From Verrucomicrobiales bacterium (lineage in GTDB: Bacteria > Verrucomicrobiota > Verrucomicrobiia > Verrucomicrobiales > V1-33), in contig JAGNEJ010000018.1 of NCBI GenBank assembly GCA_018003315.1, forward strand, positions 1 through 60,283: a stretch of 60,283 nt of DNA, in the 5' to 3' direction. Every line of letters begins with the position of its first letter. The first letter of the stretch is position 1. Positions 48,253-56,736 of the stretch are shown here, piece after piece. A program made the position numbers and the translations under genes. The notes below the pieces were generated by a model that had not been told where the DNA came from, ran no database searches, and saw nothing but the letters and a program-made list of their open reading frames with translations.

Positions 48253-49695
48253 TTAAAAACTGAGCAGCAACTGCCAGATGTAGGTGTTGGCCAGTCCTTC
48301 GAGGTCGTTCCAGATCTTGCGGATCAAATCCTTGTCGCCCGAAACTTCGGGCAGTCCCTTCACCTTCTCCTCCCACGGGAAGCAAACGCCGGGCGCGATG
48401 CTGGGCGACGGTCGGCCGGCCAAACCTCGCGCCGCAGCGCGCGATTCAAGAGAGGATTGGAGTTCGCACGGTGGCAGCGGAGTGGGCGGCGCGCAGCTGC
48501 CGACGGGATAGACGCCTTCCTCGCGGCAGACTTCCGTGAGCGCCCGGAGGTTCTCGCTGCGGGTGTCGTCCTGCAAGATGGCACCGGCGTCCAGGATGTA
48601 GCCGCCGTCCTGCGCCACTTCCCGAATGAGCCGCCGGCAGAACTCGCGGACTTCGTCGGGTGTGCCATAACTGAGCATCATGTTCGGCACGCCACCGCTG
48701 AGGGCGAACTTGTCATGCAACGCCTCGTGGCAGGCAAACACGTCGTCCTGGTCGCAATGATAGACGATGCTGCGGTCGGGCAGTTCGCGGAAGGCCTGCC
48801 AGTGATGTCGCCATTTGCCCTCGGCATAGAAAAGTGTCTGGTGGCCGTGTTTCCAGAATTCCTCGATGATGGGCTTGAGCGTGGACCAATAGTGCGAGTG
48901 GAACGTCTGCGGGCTGACGAACGGCACGCAACCCCGGTGCATCCAGAAACCAATCGGCACCAGCCTGGCCGGGTCCGCCGTGGTCAGGCCCACGTGGCAA
49001 AGGTGCGGCATCAGCGCCTCGCACGCGGCCAGCACCTTGTCCGGTTGCGTGGCCATGTCCATGGTCAGGCCGATGTAGCCGCGCAGTTTGTCGGCAAGGA
49101 TGTCGAAGGGCGCCTTGAAGATGCCGGCAATGGCCGAGGCCACACCCGCTTCCGTGCGCATCCGGCCAATCTGCGGGCCGAAGGCGTAGAAGTATTGGAG
49201 CATTGCCATACCGCCCTTCACGAACGAAAGGTTGTTCCGGTAGGTGGCTGGCTCGCCGAGTTTGCTCACCTCGGTCGAAACGCGCGGCAGCCAGACGTTG
49301 TAGAGGAATCCGGTCGGGTCGGCGATGAGCGCGTCGTATTCATCGGCCCGCATCCAGGCCTGGTCTTCGGGCGGCTCAATGTAGTTGAACCCGGTGGTGG
49401 GCGGAATGTGGATGCCGGGAATGCCATAGTAACGCAGTCCAATGGCCTGCGCCAGGCCGGTCCAGACATACACCATGTTCGGAACGATGGCGTCCCAGTC
49501 GAAATCCTTCGCGCATTGCACCGCGGCATCGAAGGCTTTCGTGTAATCGTGGGCGACGTCCTGACAGGTGCGCCCCGTGTGCCGCGCGGTAAACTCCGCG
49601 ACGAATGGCCGGATGGGAATGCGGTCCGGCTTCTCGTTTCGCATCGCGGTGACGTAGCGGGCGAGCCGCTGCTGGTAGAGTTGTTCGGTGTCCAT
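48253..49695 (-). CDS. Uroporphyrinogen-decarboxylase-fold corrinoid methyltransferase
   Basis: 480 residues. The URO-D/MtaA fold is indicated by PDRIPIRPFV near the N-terminus, the central PARLVPIGFWMHRGCVPFV and the later LSGGVPNMMLSYGTPDEVREFCRRLI. These enzymes move methyl groups to or from a corrinoid protein rather than decarboxylating porphyrins. The gene for such a corrinoid protein lies 12 bases upstream. Residues about 402-435 form a low-complexity Pro/Ser/Arg/Ala segment (CAPPTPLPPC onward) that looks inserted ahead of the conserved-looking tail. Confidence 0.8.
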   Translation of the reverse strand: MDTEQLYQQRLARYVTAMRNEKPDRIPIRPFVAEFTARHTGRTCQDVAHDYTKAFDAAVQCAKDFDWDAIVPNMVYVWTGLAQAIGLRYYGIPGIHIPPTTGFNYIEPPEDQAWMRADEYDALIADPTGFLYNVWLPRVSTEVSKLGEPATYRNNLSFVKGGMAMLQYFYAFGPQIGRMRTEAGVASAIAGIFKAPFDILADKLRGYIGLTMDMATQPDKVLAACEALMPHLCHVGLTTADPARLVPIGFWMHRGCVPFVSPQTFHSHYWSTLKPIIEEFWKHGHQTLFYAEGKWRHHWQAFRELPDRSIVYHCDQDDVFACHEALHDKFALSGGVPNMMLSYGTPDEVREFCRRLIREVAQDGGYILDAGAILQDDTRSENLRALTEVCREEGVYPVGSCAPPTPLPPCELQSSLESRAAARGLAGRPSPSIAPGVCFPWEEKVKGLPEVSGDKDLIRKIWNDLEGLANTYIWQLLLSF

Positions 49696-49707
49696 GGCTT
49701 GTGCGCC

Positions 49708-50367
49708 TCAAGTGGATTGCGCGTCCGCCACGGCCTTGCGGGCGAGCGTGACGGCACCGGGGGCGCTTTCGCTGTATCCGTCCGCCCCGATTTCATCGGC
49801 GAACTTCTGCGTCACCGGCGCTCCGCCGACAAAGACCTTCACACGGTCGCCCAGTCCGGCCTGGCGGATGGCCTCGATGGTCGTCCTCATCCCTGGCATC
49901 GTCGTGGTGAGCAGCGCGGAAAGCGCTACCAACCGGGCGTCCCGCTCCTGCAGGGCGGCCACGAATTTTTCCGGAGGAACGCTGACGCCAAGGTCAATGA
50001 CCTCGAAGCCGGCGCCTTCGAGCATCGCGGCGACGAGGTTCTTGCCGATGTCATGCAGATCACCATGCACTGTCCCGACGACAATGCGGCCCAGCGACTT
50101 TTCACCCCGCTGGGCGAGCAGTGGGCGGACCAGTTCGAGGGCGGCTTTCATGGCGCGGGCGGAGAGCAGCAACTCAGGCACGAAGAACTCGCTGCACTCG
50201 AAACGGCGTCCAACCTCGTCCATGGCGGGCATCATGGCCCGGTTCACCACTTCCAGCGGATCCCCACCAGCAGCGAGAGTCCGTTCCGTCAGTGACCGTG
50301 CATCGGCGGCTTTGCCGTGAAGCACTGCTTCAAAAAGCAGTTCCAAGTCGGGCTGGAGCGGAATCAT
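49708..50367 (-). CDS. Corrinoid (B12-binding) methyl-carrier protein
   Basis: 219 residues. An N-terminal helical cap (about 1-85, VVNRAMMPAMDEVGRRFECSEFFVPELLLSA split across two helices) is followed by the cobalamin-binding domain with VVGTVHGDLHDIGKN (the D-x-H-x-x-G cobalt-ligand motif), then VIDLGVSVPPEKFV, SALLTTTMPGM and KVFVGGAPV. It shuttles a methyl group on cobalt between a substrate-specific methyltransferase and an acceptor. It is first in a two-gene operon with the URO-D-fold gene, behind the palindrome at 50406. Confidence 0.93.
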   Translation of the reverse strand: MIPLQPDLELLFEAVLHGKAADARSLTERTLAAGGDPLEVVNRAMMPAMDEVGRRFECSEFFVPELLLSARAMKAALELVRPLLAQRGEKSLGRIVVGTVHGDLHDIGKNLVAAMLEGAGFEVIDLGVSVPPEKFVAALQERDARLVALSALLTTTMPGMRTTIEAIRQAGLGDRVKVFVGGAPVTQKFADEIGADGYSESAPGAVTLARKAVADAQST

Positions 50368-50405
50368 AAATTCGCGGAAGGATAACAGACCGCTGCCGGC
50401 ACTCG

Positions 50406-50419
50406 TTGACCCGGGTCAA
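50406..50419. promoter_or_regulatory. 14-bp perfect palindrome upstream of the corrinoid operon
   Basis: TTGACCCGGGTCAA is fully self-complementary and sits 38 bases ahead of the corrinoid protein start, in a 229-bp gap holding nothing else recognisable. It is a plausible operator for a dimeric repressor or activator of the pair. Confidence 0.45.
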
Positions 50420-50596
50420 TCTTCGCTCCGACCAGCCTTCCGCTGCACCGGCAGTCTGGCACCGACTCCCGCTGTCTGGAGAATCGTTAGGCAAAAGCCC
50501 TTTGGAACAGGCTGTTGCCAAGTGGCGATGCGAAAATCCGGTTTCAGAAGACAGACCGGAAGGTGCCAGTGGCCGCAGCGCCGCCGCTTTGGAAAC

Positions 50597-51742
50597 TTAT
50601 TTTGTCTTGATGGCTTTGCGGATTTCCGGGAGCAGGACAGCGGCCATGGCGTGGGCTCCCTTGTCGGTGAGGATCAGTTCGTTGACGAAATGCTCCGGGT
50701 CCCGCGGGACCTGCTCGTTGACTTCGACAAAGGGAATCTTGTGTTCATCGGCAAAGGCTTTTGCCGCTTCCTGGAAGCGGCGCATTTCCTGTTCGATCTG
50801 CTCGGGGTCCGGACGGTAGGCCTCGCGCCCGCCGGAGGACTTCGGCACTGGCATGCAGCAAAGGTTCGAAAGCTCTTCGGTCAGCAGATAGCTCAGCAGG
50901 CAGGGTTCGCCGGAGATGACCAGTTTGGCCCCGGCGGCTGCGGCGACATCGCGAAAGGTTTTCAGGGCGTCGAGATATTCGTTTTTAGGGTCGGCATCGG
51001 ACAGCCGGAATGGCAGACGGACCGGCGGTGATGCTTGATAGGATGCCCGTGCTTTTTTGAACTGTTCCTGGAAGTAATCCTCCCGGCCCACGGTGTTTTC
51101 CATGAGCAAACTTTCGCTCCGGCGGTTGCGGGCGGCCTTCCAGCGGGCGAGTTGCGAAACGGCCAGAATGGAGTTTTTCCAGCCTGCGCGGGTCGATTTC
51201 AGTGCCGACAGGGAGTCGATGCGTTTTGGATCGTATTTGTATTCGAAGGGCTGGACGAGCACTTCACCCCCGCCGAAATTCACGATGAGGATGTCCGGCT
51301 TCAATTCCGGAACGTGGGCTGCGGCCCATTTGGCTCCCCAAAGGGAAAGGCCGTTGTGCGCACCGTGGGCGGTCATTTGGATGGTGGTGCCGGGAAAGTC
51401 TTTTTCCAGCAGGAGCTTCAACTGTCCCCACCAGGTGTCTGCGGCGTCCTGCAGCTGCCCGAGCGTTGCAGAGCCGCCGACGCACAGCACCCGGACGGCA
51501 CCCGCGGGTTTGTCGCCGTCGGTCCACCCGAGGGTGCGCAGATTTCGGCGGTCCACCTCAAAACTCACTTTTTCCTTGAGTCCGGGGATGTGGTTGTAGA
51601 AATGGAGCGGATACGCCGGATTGGCCGGTGCCCGAAAGAAGGCCCAGAGCACCCCCTCGGTGAGCAGGAAAAGTCCGATACCCCAAAGGACGAGGCGCTT
51701 TGCGAGACGGGCGGGTGAGAAGGAGGTGGGTGAAGTGGTCAC
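50597..51742 (-). CDS. Membrane-anchored SGNH-hydrolase-like protein
   Basis: 381 residues starting at GTG 51742. One membrane helix lies at about 17-34 (LVLWGIGLFLLTEGVLWAFF). The SGNH-type nucleophile block is VRVLCVGGSATLGQ (GGS), then DILIVNFGGGEV, the position where family members have GxND. A C-terminal HFVNELILTDKGAHAMAAVL occupies the place of the DxxH block (Asp and His separated more widely than usual). It may deacylate a glycan or lipid, as in O-acetyl metabolism. Substrate unknown. Confidence 0.7.
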   Translation of the reverse strand: MTTSPTSFSPARLAKRLVLWGIGLFLLTEGVLWAFFRAPANPAYPLHFYNHIPGLKEKVSFEVDRRNLRTLGWTDGDKPAGAVRVLCVGGSATLGQLQDAADTWWGQLKLLLEKDFPGTTIQMTAHGAHNGLSLWGAKWAAAHVPELKPDILIVNFGGGEVLVQPFEYKYDPKRIDSLSALKSTRAGWKNSILAVSQLARWKAARNRRSESLLMENTVGREDYFQEQFKKARASYQASPPVRLPFRLSDADPKNEYLDALKTFRDVAAAAGAKLVISGEPCLLSYLLTEELSNLCCMPVPKSSGGREAYRPDPEQIEQEMRRFQEAAKAFADEHKIPFVEVNEQVPRDPEHFVNELILTDKGAHAMAAVLLPEIRKAIKTK

Positions 51743-51834
51743 GCGGTGGTGAGGTGGATATAACGCCGTTGAGGCACGGCATGCGGCGTCTTATAGCACG
51801 ATTCGGCCAAACGACAATCCGTTTCCCGTTCCGA

Positions 51835-53244
51835 TCATGGCTGAGTCGTCAGGGTGCCAAGGAGTTCCAGCAGGACGGATTTGATTTTCGGTTCGGCGTC
51901 GATTTCCAGGTAGCTGGCCCGGCTGCGCCAGGTTTCATATCCGCCGAGCAGGTGCTGTTCAGGCGGCGGCAGGTAGCCGAACCAGCCGTTGGCCAGGGAA
52001 AGGGTGAAATAGGGATGCCTCGCGAGTTCCTTTTTGAGCGCCAGTCCGGTTTCGGAAAAGACTTCGTTGGAGATGGCGCCGATGCGCACATCCCCGATCC
52101 GGCAGGCGGCCACTCGCATGGTGATTTGATCCGGTCCGCGGTGCAACAGCAGTTGTTCGCGGGCATAGATGTCGCCGAGGTCCTTGAGCAGGGAAACGGG
52201 CACGCCTTCGGCACGTTTTTTGGCGGCTTCCAGTTCGGTGGGGGACGGTTTGCGGACTTTGAGGGTGAGTTCCCGCGCGGCGCACGCCAGCGGCACTTCG
52301 CTGCGGTAGGCCAACCCCTGGGCGGCAACGGCCACGGCGGCAGCGGTTTCCTCCCCCACCAGTTCGATGCGGGCGTAGTTTCCGGCAGGCGGCCGCGGGT
52401 CATCGCCCTTGAAACAAATGTTGTTCACATTGCCGCTGGTCCCGTTGGACATGATGCCGATAAATTCCGGTCCCGCCTTGAGCTTCTGCGCGAGCCTCCT
52501 GGCAAAGGCAGCGTAATAATCCGCCGAAATGTGGCCGGGGCCGACATCTCCCACGTAATGCAGGCCGTAGTTGGCAAGCAAGGCGAGTGGTTTTCCCTCC
52601 GTGGTCTGCACCGAGAGAAAGCAGATTTCCGGATCCACCGGGCCTGCGGGTTCCGTCAGGTTCGGATCGTTGTGGGCCGGGTTCATCTTGACCTGCTCAT
52701 TGGGAATGCCGAGCGGATTTTCCGGCACGGTGCCGGGCCGCATGAACCAGCGGCGGCAGAAAACATGCTGGGGCACCGCGCAGCGGCCAAAGGCGAGTTG
52801 CGCCGGCTGGAGGTTCCCCGCCGCGGCCACGATGGCGGCAGCGATTTTTTCCGGCATCGCCTTGCGGTAGGCGGCATCTTCCTCGGTGGCGTAGCAGTCG
52901 GCCACGGCACCGGCGGAATGGGTGTGGGTGGCGCAGAGAAATACCGCGGCGGGGAGCATGCCCGTTTTTGCCTGGATGATCCGCTTGGCCTCGTCGAAGA
53001 CTTCGCGGGGAATCACGCAACAGTCCACGACGCCAAAAGCGAGGCGCGATTTCCCGTCGTCCAGCACCAGCGCCCGGGTGTGCAGCGGGTCGTGCACCTC
53101 TTTGCTGACGACGGGGCGAAACCCGCCATTGATGGCTGTGCCCAGCGGCGGGGTGGTGTTGGAAATGGCGGCTCCGGCCTTGAGTGCGGCCGGCACGGGC
53201 GCTGCACAGAGCAGGGAGAAGAGAAAAAGGCAAATCTGTTTCAT
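51835..53244 (-). CDS. Exported neutral/alkaline ceramidase N-terminal-domain-like protein
   Basis: 469 residues. Signal peptide 1-19 (MKQICLFLFSLLCAAPVPA). KAGAAISNTTPPLG, HDPLHTRALVLDDGKSRLAF, CATHTHSAGAV and GIMSNGTSGNVNNI correspond to the zinc-binding and active-site blocks of the ceramidase-like N-terminal domain, which hydrolyses an N-acyl amide. The ceramidase C-terminal immunoglobulin-like domain is absent, as is common in Verrucomicrobial and Planctomycetal members. Their natural substrate is unclear. Confidence 0.85.
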   Translation of the reverse strand: MKQICLFLFSLLCAAPVPAALKAGAAISNTTPPLGTAINGGFRPVVSKEVHDPLHTRALVLDDGKSRLAFGVVDCCVIPREVFDEAKRIIQAKTGMLPAAVFLCATHTHSAGAVADCYATEEDAAYRKAMPEKIAAAIVAAAGNLQPAQLAFGRCAVPQHVFCRRWFMRPGTVPENPLGIPNEQVKMNPAHNDPNLTEPAGPVDPEICFLSVQTTEGKPLALLANYGLHYVGDVGPGHISADYYAAFARRLAQKLKAGPEFIGIMSNGTSGNVNNICFKGDDPRPPAGNYARIELVGEETAAAVAVAAQGLAYRSEVPLACAARELTLKVRKPSPTELEAAKKRAEGVPVSLLKDLGDIYAREQLLLHRGPDQITMRVAACRIGDVRIGAISNEVFSETGLALKKELARHPYFTLSLANGWFGYLPPPEQHLLGGYETWRSRASYLEIDAEPKIKSVLLELLGTLTTQP

Positions 53245-53330
53245 TCGTCAGGAGATATTTGTGATTGCCCCAGAGCATCCACAAAGTCAGCCGCTGGTCG
53301 ATTCCCGCGAAACCGTGCCGACATCTCCGG

Positions 53331-53630
53331 TTACCGCATGCCACGGAGGCGGAAAGATGCCCTTGAGGACGGCACCAGAAAGGAAACGCTGCAGAAGCCC
53401 TCGCAGAGGCTGATGTCGCCTCGCCACGGCCGCCAAAGGGCGAGGTCGTTCGACTGCGCCAGAAAATGCTCCGCGTCGCTGCGCAGCGGCCAGGTCAGGA
53501 TGACTTCCGTGCCCGATCTGCTCAAGACAAGCACCGGGGGGTCGATGCCCGGAATACCGGATGCCAGAGGCTGCAACGACTCCGGAATACCGTCGCAGTT
53601 GAGGTCGAGCAAACTGAAGGCGGCGTCCAT
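53331..53630 (-). CDS. Small protein resembling a detached C-terminal module of large secreted proteins
   Basis: 99 residues: a D-x-N-x-D-G-I-x-E calcium-type motif (LDLNCDGIPESLQPLAS), then PVLVLSRSGTEVILTWPL, FLAQSNDLALWRPWRGD and a final SFRLRGMR. The same order (DPDGDGLNNFVEF, beta strands, final FFRMQ) ends the giant protein at 24189-28001. It has no signal peptide, so it may be a gene fragment. The 268 bases beyond it, up to 53899, hold only the promoter of the next gene. Confidence 0.45.
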   Translation of the reverse strand: MDAAFSLLDLNCDGIPESLQPLASGIPGIDPPVLVLSRSGTEVILTWPLRSDAEHFLAQSNDLALWRPWRGDISLCEGFCSVSFLVPSSRASFRLRGMR

Positions 53631-53842
53631 GCCGGGTCAGGAGTTCAGGATGCGACGAATTCGCGATAATCTACCTGGCATTTTATTATCCTGCCAGTTC
53701 GGCATCGAGTTCGGTTCAGGGGGGGCACTGGTGATCATTTGGTTGGACGGACGGAACGGCGCGGAACGTGCGCTTGGCAGACAAAAAACCGGGACAGACA
53801 GGCGTTGATCCATCAATTTTCGTAATTCGTCCATTTTCTCGG

Positions 53843-53871
53843 TTGACACGTTGATTGGTTTTTCATTAAAT
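53843..53871 (+). promoter_or_regulatory. Sigma-70-type promoter of the PEP-CTERM gene
   Basis: TTGACA (53843-53848), a perfect -35 hexamer, is followed by 17 bases and TTAAAT (53866-53871, four of six matches). This predicts a leader of only about 20 bases before the ATG at 53899. Confidence 0.6.
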
Positions 53872-53898
53872 TTCCCCCGAAATTGATCCACCACTCCT

Positions 53899-54663
53899 AT
53901 GAAATTCCACCTGCTTCCACTCGCCCTGCTTGCCGCCACTGCTTTCCCCGCTTCCGCCGCACTCTTCTGGACCGTCGGCGCGAATGATAATGATTGGCCC
54001 ATCAGTGGCACCGACGGCGGGATCGGCACGGATTTCGTCCAGGAAAACGGTGTCATCAATGCGCTTCCGGGCTCCGCCACCTCCGGCAATACGCCTCAGT
54101 CGAGTGACAACGACTACTATTTCGCGGGCAACTACTCCTCTGCACTGGCCGGGAATGTCGCTTCCTACGGGGCCTACACCCCGATCGGTAACGTGGCGAC
54201 GGATGAGACGGGCTGGGAGCGGGCCTATGCCGGCGGCGACAACGACCTGCGCGTTCACTTCAATATTCCAAACAGCTACGGCCCGAACGATTTGGCTGTG
54301 ATTACGTTCGATGCGTTGAATCTCCACAACGACGGCGGGCAGTCAGACCCCCGCTACGGCGTTGAAGTCTGGTTCAACGGCGTCAAGGTGCGTGCCGAGC
54401 AAGTCATCCGCCCGGCGGATCTGCATGTTGCCCAGTCCACTCTCGCCTTCACACTTGGCAGTGTGGGAGCCGTCACCGGTCCCGGTGCTGACAACATTGT
54501 TTCGCTCCGCGGCATCAACTATAATGGCTCGGGGGGTGGCAATTGGATGGGCTTTGACTACGTCAGCATGGACCTCACTGCCGTGCCGGAGCCGGGAAGC
54601 GCAGTGCTGCTGGGCGGGCTGCTGGCCGGCGCCGTACTGCTGCGCCGCCGCCGCTGCGCCTGA
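53899..54663 (+). CDS. PEP-CTERM protein with an unrecognised beta-rich domain
   Basis: 254 residues. Signal peptide about 1-22. One domain of about 200 residues has distinctive blocks: LFWTVGANDNDWP, FVQENGVINALPGS, SDNDYYFAGNY, ERAYAGGDNDLRVHFNIP, YGVEVWFNGVKVRAE and NYNGSGGGNWMGFDYVSMD. All recur in the next gene. The C-terminus VPEPGSAVLLGGLLAGAVLL with RRRR is a PEP-CTERM signal. Function unknown; the many Asn/Asp/Gly and aromatic residues would suit carbohydrate or calcium binding. It has its own promoter and a strong terminator. Confidence 0.88.
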   Translation: MKFHLLPLALLAATAFPASAALFWTVGANDNDWPISGTDGGIGTDFVQENGVINALPGSATSGNTPQSSDNDYYFAGNYSSALAGNVASYGAYTPIGNVATDETGWERAYAGGDNDLRVHFNIPNSYGPNDLAVITFDALNLHNDGGQSDPRYGVEVWFNGVKVRAEQVIRPADLHVAQSTLAFTLGSVGAVTGPGADNIVSLRGINYNGSGGGNWMGFDYVSMDLTAVPEPGSAVLLGGLLAGAVLLRRRRCA

Positions 54664-54695
54664 ACCTGACAAACGGGCTTTCAATTCTTTGCCAT

Positions 54696-54729
54696 GGGGC
54701 CGGTCGCACAGACCGGCCCCAATTTTTTT
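54696..54729 (+). terminator. Strong intrinsic terminator
   Basis: GGGGCCGGTC pairs perfectly with GACCGGCCCC around GCACA, followed by AATTTTTTT, 33 bases past the stop of the PEP-CTERM gene. This is the clearest rho-independent terminator in the window. Confidence 0.93.
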
Positions 54730-54981
54730 GGTGCGTCCCTTCCGCCCGCCGGAGAGGTTTGGTGCATGGCCCCGCTGGGCTTTGCGGCATGTTGCGACCA
54801 TTTCATTTGAAAACGGCAGCAATGGGACACGCCACCCCTTGCAAGGTGAGCGGATGCTGCGGTTGTGAGGAGATGGCGAGCCAGGCCCGCCGCTCCCAAC
54901 GTGGATGCATTTCCCTGCGGCTGTTTTTTGAAGGAAAATCATTGCGTTGGCCGGGGGGAATTCGGTAGAACCACCGACAGC

Positions 54982-56694
54982 ATGAAATTTTGCATCCTCC
55001 CCCTGCTTCTTGCTGCGCCAGCTGCCCTCATTCTGACCGTTTCACCTGCCCGCCCTGCGGTGCTGTGGACCTGCGGAAAGGACGACAATGACTGGCCCGC
55101 CGGCAATGGCGGCGGTGCCAATGCCTCCTTCGTCCAGGAAAACGGGGTCATCAACCCGCTGCCCGGCTCTCCCAACAACCCGGAGACCAACGGGCAGTCG
55201 GACAATGACTATTATTTTGCCGGCAGCTACACGAGCATCATTGCCACCAACGGCAGCTACACGCCGATGGGCAATGTGGCGCTCAACGAGGAGTCGGCAG
55301 AACGGGCGTTTGCGGGGGGCGATCTCGCCCTGCGCTATCATTTCAATGTTCCGGCGGCGTATGGTCCCAATGCGCGCATCACCGTGACGTTTGATCCCCT
55401 CAACCTCGACACCAACGGTTCGGATCCTCGCTTCGGAGTGGAGGTTTACATCAATGGCCTGAAGGTGCGCAATGAGGAAATCATCCGGGCACCCCAGCTC
55501 AACACCAAGTTCACCTCCACGCCAATGAAACTCTCGGAGGTCGGCATCGTCGGCGGGGCGAGTGCGGACAACATCGTGACGCTCAAAGGCGTGAGCTACA
55601 ACGGTGCCGGCGGCGGCAACTGGATGGGCGTGGATTACGTGCAGGTGGACATCGACAGCAGTCCGCTCATCGTCAATACCTTCACCACCAGCGACGCCCT
55701 GCTGCGCCCGGGGGAATCAGCCACCCTGACGTGGACGCTGGCCGAACCCGCGGCCACCGTGAGCATCAACCAGGGCATCGGGGATGTCACCGCAATGACC
55801 AGTGGAGGCACAGGCAGCATCGTGGTGACTCCCAGTGCGACCACCGTGTACACCTTGAGTGCCACCCATGCTGGGCAAACGCAAACGAAGACCGTGACGG
55901 TGGCCACTTCCAGCTGGAATGAAATTTTCGAGATGGGCGTGGACAACGCTTCTCATGCGGAATTCAGCCACGAAAGCGCCGCGGATGACGACTACTATTT
56001 CGCCGGTGACTACACTTCCGTGGGCGGGCCGGTGCAGGCGGCCGACGAGGTGCTCAATGACGATGCCAATACCGATACCGCCGCGGGGCGCACGGGGAAT
56101 CCAGCCATCGGATTCGAGCGGGCGGTGACGGAATTCGATCCGCACACGAACATCTGGTTCATCCCGAATCCGGCACAGGTGGACCCAGCGGCCCGGCACC
56201 GCATCACCGTCGATGTCCTCGGCGTGGGCAGCGCGGGAGGCGGCACCCAGAGCCACAACCTGGAAATCCTGCTCAACGACAAACTGCTGCGCACGGAAAA
56301 CAGCATCGCCGGGCCGCGGCTCATCCAGTTCGAAGTCACCGGCATCACCTCCGGCCTGGCTGCAGGACCGAACAAACTGACCGTGCGCCGCACCGGCGGC
56401 ACCCTCGCAGGCTACGTCACCTTCGACTACATCATGATGGAACACCTGCCCGGCACACTGCCCACCATCAACGGTGTCACCAGCGATCCCATTCTGGGCA
56501 CACGCACCGTGGCCTGGACCTCAGCTGTGGCGAAAACCTATCGTGTGCAGAAAAGCACCGACGCCGGAGCCACCTGGCAGGACCTGGCCGCCGGATTTCC
56601 CACCGGCGGCGCACCGTCCACCAGCCTGTTTTTCGAAGACCGCGTCACGCCGCACACCGATCCCGCACCCACCTACCGCATCCTCCAGGAGTGA
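54982..56694 (+). CDS. Two-copy paralog of the preceding secreted protein, lacking PEP-CTERM
   Basis: 570 residues from the ATG at 54982. Signal peptide about 1-26. Residues about 30-215 repeat the domain of the previous gene block for block (DDNDWP, FVQENGVINPLPGS, SDNDYYFAGSY, FGVEVYINGLKVRNE, GGGNWMGVDYVQVD). An immunoglobulin-like segment follows (PGESATLTWTLAEPAATV). A second, more divergent copy at about 310-480 has DDDYYFAGDYTS, FERAVTEF and VTFDYIMMEH. The end, YRVQKSTDAGATWQDLA, is the beta module common at C-termini of secreted Verrucomicrobial proteins. Function unknown. Confidence 0.85.
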   Translation: MKFCILPLLLAAPAALILTVSPARPAVLWTCGKDDNDWPAGNGGGANASFVQENGVINPLPGSPNNPETNGQSDNDYYFAGSYTSIIATNGSYTPMGNVALNEESAERAFAGGDLALRYHFNVPAAYGPNARITVTFDPLNLDTNGSDPRFGVEVYINGLKVRNEEIIRAPQLNTKFTSTPMKLSEVGIVGGASADNIVTLKGVSYNGAGGGNWMGVDYVQVDIDSSPLIVNTFTTSDALLRPGESATLTWTLAEPAATVSINQGIGDVTAMTSGGTGSIVVTPSATTVYTLSATHAGQTQTKTVTVATSSWNEIFEMGVDNASHAEFSHESAADDDYYFAGDYTSVGGPVQAADEVLNDDANTDTAAGRTGNPAIGFERAVTEFDPHTNIWFIPNPAQVDPAARHRITVDVLGVGSAGGGTQSHNLEILLNDKLLRTENSIAGPRLIQFEVTGITSGLAAGPNKLTVRRTGGTLAGYVTFDYIMMEHLPGTLPTINGVTSDPILGTRTVAWTSAVAKTYRVQKSTDAGATWQDLAAGFPTGGAPSTSLFFEDRVTPHTDPAPTYRILQE

Positions 56695-56736
56695 ACTCCC
56701 CCCTCACGAGCCCCCCCCCTCGGCAACTGACACGCC

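Noticed and set aside
48190-50295. 701-codon open frame on the plus strand
   Set aside because: Antisense to the corrinoid methyl-transfer pair, whose motifs are clear; no recognisable domain.
51700-53808. 702-codon open frame on the plus strand
   Set aside because: Antisense to the ceramidase-like gene; Gly/His/Arg-rich shadow.
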